Below are positions 57,981 to 64,000 of a stretch of 64,000 bases of DNA, piece by piece. Position 1 is the first letter of the stretch. The number at the start of each line of letters is the position of its first letter. The notes under the pieces were generated by a model, which was not told the DNA's origin, did no database searches, and saw only the letters and a list, made by a program, of their open reading frames with translations. The translations under genes were made by a program, and so were the position numbers. Source of the stretch: Candidatus Kapaibacterium sp. (GTDB taxonomy: Bacteria > Bacteroidota > Ignavibacteria > Kapaibacteriales > UBA2268); the NCBI GenBank assembly GCA_026390695.1, contig JAPLFL010000094.1, forward strand, positions 37,843 to 101,842, written 5' to 3'.

Positions 57981-58063
57981 GCGGAAGTGGCGAAATTGGC
58001 AGACGCACCATCTTGAGGGGGTGGCGCCCTACGGGCATACGGGTTCAAGTCCCGTCTTCCGCA
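57981..58063 (+). tRNA. tRNA-Leu (anticodon GAG)
   Basis: Acceptor GCGGAAG pairs with CTTCCGC; D-arm with AATTGG loop; anticodon loop TTGAGGG on a 5-bp stem, anticodon GAG at 58015-58017; long variable arm (GCCC-TAC-GGGC), as expected for leucine; T-arm ACGGG-TTCAAGT-CCCGT; discriminator A at 58063. CCA is not encoded, so it must be added after transcription. Confidence 0.97.
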
Positions 58064-58077
58064 CATCAATAAAGTCT

Positions 58078-58115
58078 AATCCCTGTAAGAGCAAAATCTT
58101 TCAGGGATTTTTTAT
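58078..58115 (+). terminator. Terminator after tRNA-Leu
   Basis: AATCCCTG pairs with CAGGGATT, with AAGA/TCTT extending the stem across a T-T mismatch; followed by a six-base T run. Confidence 0.85.
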
Positions 58116-58447
58116 ATCCTTTACAAAACTTGAACATGGTTTTCATTAGAAATTTCAGAATAATTGTAAAACCTCATTTTATCTCAATGATGCAAGGGGA
58201 ATATTTATAAAAAATCACACTGTTTTAATATTATTTTAATCAACCTATTGACTTTTGTTTTTTTATATTGTATATTTGATTTAGTGGTTATTCGAAATAA
58301 TCGGTAGTAGAAAGTACTTTCAACTTTCAACTTTCAACTTTCAACTTTCAACTTTCAACTCAGCTAAAGCTGCACTGGAAGCGGAAAGGAAGAAAATATA
58401 GGATTTATTTGGACTAAATATTGAAAATAGATTTTATGGAGAATATC
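58116..58447. other. Gap upstream of the peptide cassette
   Basis: No gene. It holds a possible promoter (TTGACT near 58248, TATATTTG at 58271-58278) and a tandem heptamer run. ATGGAGAATATC near 58436 provides a Shine-Dalgarno-like site for the micro-ORF that follows. Confidence 0.5.
58316..58360 (+). repeat. Tandem ACTTTCA heptamer, six copies
   Basis: Six exact head-to-tail copies of ACTTTCA (58316-58357) plus a partial one. Possible slippage-prone spacer between the predicted promoter and the repeat leader downstream. Confidence 0.9.
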
Positions 58448-58546
58448 ATGGTGAAAGTCAAAATCAAACAAACAACAGCCGTACTGATAGCGGCTTTAAA
58501 CGGATGTGCATATCTGCTGGTTCGTTTTTCTTCAGATAAGAGATGA
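58448..58546 (+). CDS. Possible 32-residue micro-ORF in repeat copy A
   Basis: ATG at 58448 with GGAG eight bases upstream; reads MVKVKIKQTTAVLIAALNGC and eleven more residues, stop TGA. The centre is hydrophobic. Its TGA overlaps the ATG of the next micro-ORF. Expression is not established; it may be a leader peptide or chance ORF. Confidence 0.3.
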   Translation: MVKVKIKQTTAVLIAALNGCAYLLVRFSSDKR

Positions 58547-58746
58547 AGATTGAAAAAAATATTTTAAAGCCTCTACTGGTGGCGGCTTTAGAGGAAATGG
58601 GACACCTGCATAATTATTTTTCTTCAGTTATGAGATGAAGGATTGAAAGATTTATATTTTGAACAGCCGTACTGGTGGCGGCTTAAAAACGAAAGGATAC
58701 ACCTGCATGATTGCTTTTCTTAAGTTATGAGATGAAGATTGAAAGG
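58475..58746 (+). repeat. Three degenerate ~93-bp direct repeats upstream of the secreted peptide gene
   Basis: Copies start at about 58475, 58566 and 58663. Each has AGCC-N-(C/G)TACTG(G)TGGCGGCTTT, with arms AGCC(G)/(C)GGCT able to pair, a middle ending CACCTGCAT(A/G)ATT or similar, and a conserved 3' end TTATGAGATGAAGATTGAAAG. The 5' arm and the 3' tail are the best conserved parts. It may be a structured leader RNA or decayed copies of small peptide genes. Confidence 0.8.
58543..58638 (+). CDS. Possible 31-residue micro-ORF in repeat copy B
   Basis: Starts at the ATGA overlap with the first micro-ORF and reads MKIEKNILKPLLVAALEEMG, ending SSVMR. LLVAAL aligns with VLIAAL of copy A, and both end FSS..R. 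In copy C the equivalent frame is broken by an early stop, so any peptide function is lost there. Confidence 0.28.
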   Translation: MKIEKNILKPLLVAALEEMGHLHNYFSSVMR

Positions 58747-58854
58747 TTTTAAAAAATAGAAGCGCCCTCAGTGCAGTTTTTGTTTCAACCCAAGATTGCG
58801 AAGAGAGCGCAGAATTAAATAACTAATTCATTTACAAATTTAAGGATTTTTACA

Positions 58855-59142
58855 ATGAAAAAAATCATTATTGCAGCAATAATAAGTAGTTTTTTACTAA
58901 TCATTCCAACTTTTCCAGCAATTTATTATAATATGAAACATGGTGATAATAGTCCTGATATAGGATATGGTGGTCATTTAGGTGATACTACCTACCCTGA
59001 TGGTTCTGTTGTCGTACATTGTGGATTATGTACACCTTGCATTTGTTACACATTTAGCAATGGTACTTTAGTTACTGGTATTGATCCTGATGATGGTCAT
59101 AATGTTAATTACAATGCAGTATTTATTCCAAATCTTCAATAA
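58855..59142 (+). CDS. Small secreted peptide with a C-x2-C-x2-C-x-C cluster
   Basis: 95 residues, no family recognised. Start ATG 58855 follows AAGGATTTTTACA. Residues 1-21 form a signal peptide (KK then a hydrophobic core; cleavage likely near FPA). The mature part is Gly/Asp-rich (DIGYGGHLGDTTYPDG) and carries cysteines at about 56, 59, 62 and 64 (HCGLCTPCICYTF). Four cysteines so close suggest metal binding or disulfides formed outside the cytoplasm. It heads an unidirectional cassette with a propeller-like lipoprotein and a thioredoxin-like protein. A short peptide substrate or effector is plausible but unproven. Confidence 0.75.
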   Translation: MKKIIIAAIISSFLLIIPTFPAIYYNMKHGDNSPDIGYGGHLGDTTYPDGSVVVHCGLCTPCICYTFSNGTLVTGIDPDDGHNVNYNAVFIPNLQ

Positions 59143-59217
59143 TTATTAATTAAGCTGCCACTTTTTAAATATTTTCATATTTAATAGAGTGGCAGCTATT
59201 TTAAAGAAAGTCATCAA

Positions 59218-60513
59218 ATGGACACAAAAATTACATTATTTAGAAATAATTTATTTAAATACAATTTATTAATCTCTAATATTAGAATAATATTACTTCT
59301 TTTGTTTATTTTAGGTCAGTCCTGTTCCAGTCAAATTAAAATTACAACTGATTATAATAACAAGCAAATTCAAATCATAAATAAAATTCAGCTCGAAGAA
59401 AATGATGAAAACATTATTAAGACCATCACAAACTTTTCGATAAGTAAAAACAGTGAATTGTTATTAAATGATTATTATTCAGGTGAAATTAAAGTTTATC
59501 ATTTATATACAGGCAAATTAAGATTTATTACCGAAATTCCAAAAGAATATATTGATTCCATTGCATTAAAAGTTCAGCCATGGTTCCCCGACAAACCTCC
59601 GGTTACAACACATTTTATCAATAATCTAAAACTACGGAAGGAAAAAAAAGTAGCAGATATTAAAAAGTCTCTTTCTACATTTTACGGTCATTCTGTTTAT
59701 TTTAATGATACAATCGTATCAATGGCAAGTATTTATTATCCTTTGCTAATTGATACAATTAATGGTGTGCATTGGGCAAGTGCTCCGCAAGTAATCCTTT
59801 TAAAAAATTATAGTAACAAGATATTATCATATAATTTATTAGAAAATCAGAAAGAAAAACAAATTTTTCCTGATCCTAATGTTTTTGTATATGATCAAAA
59901 AAATATTTTATTTTTTGTAAAAACAATGAAATATATTCAACCAGGCAGTATAAATAAAGACTCACTGTATATCATTTGTAAATACTTCACGGACGGCAGA
60001 TTTAAAGAACCTTTAGTAGTTTTGCCGGATGAATATGTTAAATCAAAACTTGAGTATAATTTTGCTCGTCCGATTATGGCAATGAATAAAGATAACATTT
60101 TATTTTATACTTTCCCATTATCAGACAAAATTTATATTAGCAATAATCAAACCCATTTTAATATTAAAAATTTTCCGGATGATAACAAATTTGGGTTTAT
60201 TAAACTATATGATCAACCTCAACTTATTCAAAAACAAGAAAATTTCAAAGAACTCTTTAAAACAACAATATTAAATATAAATACTCTAAATAATACAGAT
60301 AACATTATTATTTTTTGGTGCTCAAGGTTAAATAAGAAAATCAATTTTTTTATTCAAGAATATACTTTAAGTGGAAAGTTAATATCTCAAATGGAGTTTA
60401 ATAATACCGAAAGTGAAGAAATAATTTATATAAACTATTCAAAAGAAATTGGTAAAATTGTTGTTTTCTCAAAATCAGAAAAGGGTGTTTTTATTAATCT
60501 AATTGATTGGTAA
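59218..60513 (+). CDS. Lipoprotein with six-bladed beta-propeller-like repeats
   Basis: 431 residues. The N-terminus has a hydrophobic segment ending LFILGQSC, a lipobox with Cys at about 36, so the protein is probably membrane-anchored and exported. Repeating strand patterns such as ITNFSISKNSELLLNDYYSG followed by IKVYHLYTGKLRF resemble the blade pattern of Bacteroidota 6-bladed propeller proteins; the whole mature part could form one propeller. It starts 75 bp after the small peptide gene and ends two bases before the thioredoxin-like gene. Low-GC, Asn/Lys/Ile-rich composition differs from nearby housekeeping genes. Confidence 0.7.
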   Translation: MDTKITLFRNNLFKYNLLISNIRIILLLLFILGQSCSSQIKITTDYNNKQIQIINKIQLEENDENIIKTITNFSISKNSELLLNDYYSGEIKVYHLYTGKLRFITEIPKEYIDSIALKVQPWFPDKPPVTTHFINNLKLRKEKKVADIKKSLSTFYGHSVYFNDTIVSMASIYYPLLIDTINGVHWASAPQVILLKNYSNKILSYNLLENQKEKQIFPDPNVFVYDQKNILFFVKTMKYIQPGSINKDSLYIICKYFTDGRFKEPLVVLPDEYVKSKLEYNFARPIMAMNKDNILFYTFPLSDKIYISNNQTHFNIKNFPDDNKFGFIKLYDQPQLIQKQENFKELFKTTILNINTLNNTDNIIIFWCSRLNKKINFFIQEYTLSGKLISQMEFNNTESEEIIYINYSKEIGKIVVFSKSEKGVFINLIDW

Positions 60514-60515
60514 TT

Positions 60516-60971
60516 ATGCCTTTAATGATATATTCATTGATTCTAATTTTAAGTTTTCAGCTTTCAACAATGTCTGAAATTAACTCAGTTCTGAAAAATC
60601 AAAACGGCGATTTGATTATTATATATTTTTGTAATACTTCACAATGTGTACATTGCTTCGATATTGATAAAAATTCGGTCATTTATGCTCTTGATTTTAT
60701 AAAAAATAAAAAATATGCAAAAAAAGTCAAAGCAATATCTTGCGTTGAATGTACTCGAGAAATTGAATTTAGAAATTATAAAAAAACACTCAACTTTTTA
60801 CCTTTTGTTATATGGAACAAAGGAAAAGTTTTTGATGAATTAAAAATCCCATCTACAACTGCTGTAGCAATTATTGATAATAATGGAAAAGTTTTAGCTA
60901 CTTTTGATTATCAGATCAGAACGGGTTTCTCAAAAGAAATTTGCAAAATAATTGCGAAATATTTTAAATAA
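60516..60971 (+). CDS. Membrane-anchored thioredoxin-like (TlpA-type) protein
   Basis: 151 residues from ATG 60516; a TTG at 60507 overlaps the preceding stop. One hydrophobic N-terminal segment (MPLMIYSLILILSF), then a thioredoxin-like fold: IIIYFCNTSQCVHCFDID with the C-x2-C motif CVHC, a second pair CVEC, and IPSTTAVAIIDNNGKVLATF, which matches the cis-Pro strand and the 'iD.~Gkv' strand of TlpA-like proteins. It probably acts on thiols on the outside of the inner membrane. Adjacent genes supply a Cys-rich secreted peptide, a natural candidate partner. Confidence 0.72.
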   Translation: MPLMIYSLILILSFQLSTMSEINSVLKNQNGDLIIIYFCNTSQCVHCFDIDKNSVIYALDFIKNKKYAKKVKAISCVECTREIEFRNYKKTLNFLPFVIWNKGKVFDELKIPSTTAVAIIDNNGKVLATFDYQIRTGFSKEICKIIAKYFK

Positions 60972-60982
60972 TAGCTATATAG

Positions 60983-61090
60983 TCAATTATTTTATCTTAT
61001 TATAAGGACAATAATCCCGTCGGATATTACCTACCGACAGTCTGGAAAGGAGATAAAGATATTGAAGAGAAACTTGTAAAATTAAAATAA
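60983..61090 (+). pseudogene. Relic of a gene C-terminus
   Basis: A short open frame without a start codon reads NPVGYYLPTVWKGDKDIEEK, then LVKLK and TAA. Its composition is protein-like, but no family is recognised. Presumed to be the decayed end of a deleted gene. Confidence 0.35.
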
Positions 61091-61152
61091 ATAATCAACT
61101 AACTAAAAAAACTTAATCTTCAAGTTTGGGCTTAATTTTTGAAAGGAAAAAA

Positions 61153-61239
61153 ATGAAAAATGTATATTTAATTTTATTTTTTATGTTTTTTTTAAGTTTT
61201 CTCACTATTAACGTACGTTCGGGACATACACTTTATTGA
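61153..61239 (+). CDS. 28-residue signal-peptide-only ORF
   Basis: ATG 61153 follows GAAAGGAAAAAA. The translation is a lone export signal (MKNVYLILFFMFFLSFLTIN) plus VRSGHTLY and a TGA. It looks like a truncated copy of a secreted peptide gene of the preceding cassette type, or a very small exported peptide. Confidence 0.4.
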   Translation: MKNVYLILFFMFFLSFLTINVRSGHTLY

Positions 61240-61263
61240 TATTGCACAAGCCGAGCAGACTCC

Positions 61264-61293
61264 CTTCCAGCCAGATCCACATCTGGCTGGAAG
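61264..61293 (+). terminator. Strong hairpin after the cassette
   Basis: Perfect 13-bp stem, CTTCCAGCCAGAT / ATCTGGCTGGAAG, with loop CCAC; a run of six T follows about 17 bases later. Likely end of the cassette transcript. Confidence 0.65.
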
Positions 61294-61413
61294 ATTCCCT
61301 CCCAAATAATTTTTTCTAAAATCTCAAAATAATCTAAAATATACTTCGTCTCTTTCTCTGTGATTAGAGTTATTTGATATAATTTATAATTTTTGAAACA
61401 ATATGGCTTGCCA

Positions 61414-62868
61414 ATGAATATATTTAATTACGACGATGATTTTAGCAGCAATGAATATAATGAAAATATGGACGAACAGTTCCGCCACTACAGCCGGCTT
61501 TTGCGAAAACCAAAAGATCAGCGGGAATTGCCCGATTCCGAAATGCTTGAGGAATTAGTTTACTACTGCCTTGAAAAAGAAAAGTACTATGAAGCCCTCG
61601 ATTTTTCAAATATGTGGCTCGAATCATCTCCTCATTCACTTGAGGCAATGCAAAAGAAAGGTGTAATCCTATTAAATCTCAACAGATTTGATGATGCACT
61701 TATTTGTTTCGATACAATTTTATCAATGTATCCATACGACAGCGAAGGTATCATCAATAAAGCTTACACTTTAGATAGTCTTGGCAAATCTACGGAGGCT
61801 CTCAACCTCACTGAAGAACTGTTAGAGCGCGAACCAGGCAACGAAGAAGCAATCCTTCAAAAAGGATTAATCCTTGAATCACTCGAACGATACAGAGAAG
61901 CTATTATTATTCTGGACTCATTATCCGATTCCATGCGGTATCTAAGGGACGCACTATCGGAAATAGCCTACTGTTACAATTGCCTTGATGAATTGGACAT
62001 GTCCATACAATTTTACGAAAAATCCATAGACGAAGACCCGTTTGATGCCAACATTTGGTTCAATAAAGGTGTCACTCATCTTGATCTCGGACACCTTTTT
62101 GCTTCCATTGAATGCTTCGAAAATGCAGTGGCAATCGATCCGAAAATGGCTATGGCATGGTACAACAAAGGCAACGCTTATGCATCAATTGGAATGCTCA
62201 GCGAATCCATTGAGAATTATCGACAAGCTATAAAAATTGATCCTAAAGACACAGACCTCTGGCACAACCTTGCATCTGCACTTGGTGATAGCGGTAATTA
62301 CGATGAAGCGGTTATTTGCTTTACTAAAGCCCTTGATATAAACCCACTCCACTCCCAATCTTATTTCGGGCGTGGCATTTGTTACGACGCTCAGGAGAAA
62401 TTTGATCTCGCAATCGAAGATTATAATAAAGCTATTATTTTAAAACACGACAATCCCGAACTCTGGTACGCAAAAGCAGATGCATTATATAATCTCGGTC
62501 GTCCAGAAGACGCAGTTCGCTGTTATCAACGCGCACTCGATTTGAATCCCGATCACTACGATTGTCTGATAGATTACGGTGCAACTCTTTTTGAACTCAA
62601 CCAAGTCAATGAAGCTGAAGATGTTTTTTTAAAAGTCATAAAAATTGCTCCCGAAAACGCAGAAGGATTTTATGAATTAGCCAAAGTTCATGCACGGTAC
62701 GGAAATATTTTGGATGCTACTTTGCTTTTAGCTAAATCATTTAAAATAAATAACAAAAAACGTATCGATTTCGAGTGTGAATTCCCCGATATAATCGGTT
62801 TAAGTGAATTTCCCGCGTTTTCTGCTTCTGTAGAACTTTATTTTAATGAAATTGAAGATATATACTAA
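61414..62868 (+). CDS. TPR-repeat protein
   Basis: 484 residues from ATG 61414; an upstream TTG at 61393 adds seven. After an acidic N-terminus (NYDDDFSSNEYNENMDEQ) there are about eleven tandem TPR motifs, for example AWYNKGNAYASIGMLSESIE, NLASALGDSGNYDEAVICF and ALYNLGRPEDAVRCYQRAL, between about 60 and 460. No enzymatic domain or signal peptide, so it is probably a cytosolic scaffold. It overlaps the next gene by 23 bp, suggesting co-translation with the cobalamin adenosyltransferase. Confidence 0.92.
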   Translation: MNIFNYDDDFSSNEYNENMDEQFRHYSRLLRKPKDQRELPDSEMLEELVYYCLEKEKYYEALDFSNMWLESSPHSLEAMQKKGVILLNLNRFDDALICFDTILSMYPYDSEGIINKAYTLDSLGKSTEALNLTEELLEREPGNEEAILQKGLILESLERYREAIIILDSLSDSMRYLRDALSEIAYCYNCLDELDMSIQFYEKSIDEDPFDANIWFNKGVTHLDLGHLFASIECFENAVAIDPKMAMAWYNKGNAYASIGMLSESIENYRQAIKIDPKDTDLWHNLASALGDSGNYDEAVICFTKALDINPLHSQSYFGRGICYDAQEKFDLAIEDYNKAIILKHDNPELWYAKADALYNLGRPEDAVRCYQRALDLNPDHYDCLIDYGATLFELNQVNEAEDVFLKVIKIAPENAEGFYELAKVHARYGNILDATLLLAKSFKINNKKRIDFECEFPDIIGLSEFPAFSASVELYFNEIEDIY

Positions 62869-63391
62869 AACCGGAGATCTCGGTAAAACCGGATTGTTCA
62901 ACGCTACACGTACATCCAAAAGCTCTTTACGGGTGGACGCTTACGGTACGATCGACGAACTCGTCAGCGTATTAGGAATTGTCTTAGCCCACCGCCCCAA
63001 CATAGAGTTCAAAACCATTATCGACAAAATCTGTTCAACATTATTTGAAATCGGAACGGATCTGGCAAGCCCATACAATCCGCCACCAACCTTTAAACTC
63101 ACACGATTCGACGGTAAAGCTACAAAACTTCTCGAAAATAAAATAGACAATTACAGCTCACAAATGCCCGTACTCAAAAACTTTATCAGACCGGGCGGTT
63201 GTCTGATAGCAGCCCATCTTAATCACGGGCGAACCGTCTGCCGCCGTGCAGAACGAATAGTTGTACATCTGTCTGAAGAAGAAGAAATAAATATCAATAT
63301 TATCGAATACCTAAACCGTCTTTCCGATTTTCTGTTCACAGCCGCCAGATATGCAAACTTCCTCGAAAATATTCAAGAAGAAAACTTCTGA
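62846..63391 (+). CDS. Cob(I)yrinic acid a,c-diamide / cob(I)alamin adenosyltransferase, PduO type
   Basis: 181 residues. It makes adenosylcobalamin from ATP and cob(I)alamin. The N-terminal KIYTKTGDLGKTGLFNATR binds ATP, with VDAYGTIDELVSVLG next; NFIRPGGCLIAAHLNHGRTVCRRAER (with conserved R, D/E residues) and YLNRLSDFLFTAARYAN complete the family signature. It overlaps the TPR gene and has no B12-riboswitch in front. B12-dependent mutases are not in the window. Confidence 0.95.
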   Translation: MKLKIYTKTGDLGKTGLFNATRTSKSSLRVDAYGTIDELVSVLGIVLAHRPNIEFKTIIDKICSTLFEIGTDLASPYNPPPTFKLTRFDGKATKLLENKIDNYSSQMPVLKNFIRPGGCLIAAHLNHGRTVCRRAERIVVHLSEEEEININIIEYLNRLSDFLFTAARYANFLENIQEENF

Positions 63392-63523
63392 ATTACGAAT
63401 TATGAATTGTAAATTAAAAACGCTTGCAGCAGCTTTTAAATCCTTATAAAAATTCTTCACGATTACACCTTAAATTTAATCTATAATCACAATAGGTCAA
63501 TGTTACCTATCCTACAATCCACT

Positions 63524-63621
63524 AATTGTCATTCCAGCGCATGCAGGAATCCCCTACCAGACACACTTTAGGAGATTCCCGCATTCGCGGGAATGACAGA
63601 CTTCAAGTAAGAAACGATATA
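63524..63621. mobile_element. MITE-like element, copy III (left end missing)
   Basis: It contains ATTGTCATTCCAGCGCATGC, the facing arm GGAGATTCCCGCATTCGCGG, and the right end GACTTCAAGTAAGAAACGAT plus ATA. The TATATCATTTCCTTAATG end seen in copies I and II is absent, so it is truncated. Confidence 0.7.
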
Positions 63622-64000
63622 ATTTATTATCATATAGTTTTCAATTGAAGTATAAATTCATTAATTAAAATTTAATTAAAATTTTCTTGCAATTATATCA
63701 AACGAAATTGTTAAATTTGTATAATCAGTTATTTGATGATGATATTTTAACTGATTGTTATGTGATAATTTGATAAATAGACTCTGTAAAAATGGCAATA
63801 GCAGAGGAATTGAGGGTATAAAACTTCATCAATTTGAAAAAAAGTTCTTATTATATAAAAATTTGGCTATGATATAACATATTGTGTAGATAAATTGTTT
63901 GCTGAAACAAATGATGAATTTGATGTCAGCGCTAACTTTAAGTAATTATTTATATTTCCATTCATTGTCTTTTGTATTCTAAACCAATTCATATAGTTCT
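63622..64000. other. AT-rich right edge without a recognised gene
   Basis: No complete gene. Two short frames, 63803-63877 (GIEGIKLHQFEKKFLLYKN...) and 63862-63945 (YDITYCVDKLFAETNDEFD...), join if one base is shifted near 63865 and look protein-like, so a decayed gene is possible. The rest is poly-A/T. Confidence 0.35.

Overview
This 64 kb window is AT-rich bacterial DNA with densely packed genes on both strands. The gene content points to the FCB group (Bacteroidota, Ignavibacteriota, Kapabacteria and relatives). The evidence is a large PKD-type secreted protein with a type IX secretion (T9SS) C-terminal sorting tail, a second protein with a similar tail, two OmpA-domain outer-membrane proteins with a beta-barrel-like front, a DUF3098-DUF5683 complement, a SecA of about 1040 residues, and -7 promoter boxes of the TAnnTTTG type upstream of several genes. 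I cannot fix the genus from the sequence alone.

Layout. 1-6.6 kb (minus strand): a rhomboid-like membrane protein cut by the edge, a HYDIN-repeat/EB_dh haem-type lipoprotein, an orphan nuoE, and secA. 6.7-8.4 kb: a HepT/MntA-type toxin-antitoxin pair and a triplicated MITE-like repeat. 8.4-16.2 kb (minus): a MoxR ATPase, an OmpA-family protein, and a 1514-residue PKD/IgGFc-like secreted protein whose gene lies 13 bp upstream of the OmpA gene. 16.3-27.2 kb: housekeeping genes (pgk, a tyrosine phenol-lyase/tryptophanase, DUF3098-era, hflX, an AlbA_2 protein, hprK, yqeY, mutS2). 27.4-37.5 kb: an accessory stretch with a retropepsin-like protease, two 21-bp minisatellites, a VOC protein, an Imm-5-like protein, a GT-C membrane protein, two Hsp20 genes, a sodium:solute symporter, ridA, a DUF5683 protein and an Fn3 protein with a broken sorting-tail remnant. 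37.5-57.9 kb: a second OmpA paralogue, pckA plus an aminotransferase, yggS-mraY-murF, a beta-helix protein, greA, ribBA-yajC-tgt, accA-glycosyltransferase-kbl, and the two-gene route from UDP-GlcNAc towards UDP-HexNAcA sugars. 58-64 kb: tRNA-Leu(GAG), a repeat-rich leader, a three-gene secreted-peptide/propeller/thioredoxin-like cassette, a TPR protein and a PduO-type cobalamin adenosyltransferase.

How genes fit together. Cell-envelope functions dominate: Sec export (SecA, YajC), T9SS substrates, OmpA anchors, peptidoglycan precursors (MurF, MraY), nucleotide-sugar synthesis (dehydrogenase plus 2-epimerase) and a glycosyltransferase in an apparent operon with accA and kbl. Central metabolism is represented by pgk, pckA and the aminotransferase.

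The most interesting unexplained locus is 58.4-61.3 kb. Three degenerate ~93-bp repeats, with overlapping micro-ORFs, precede a small secreted peptide bearing a C-x2-C-x2-C-x-C cluster, a propeller-like lipoprotein and a membrane-anchored thioredoxin-like protein. A signal-peptide-only ORF and a gene relic follow. Other oddities are a MITE family with terminal inverted repeats (one fragment is in frame inside mutS2), two unrelated tandem arrays that both have exactly 21-bp periods, a glycosyltransferase fused to a sugar-transferase-like tail lacking the catalytic core, and a TGT lacking the three zinc cysteines.
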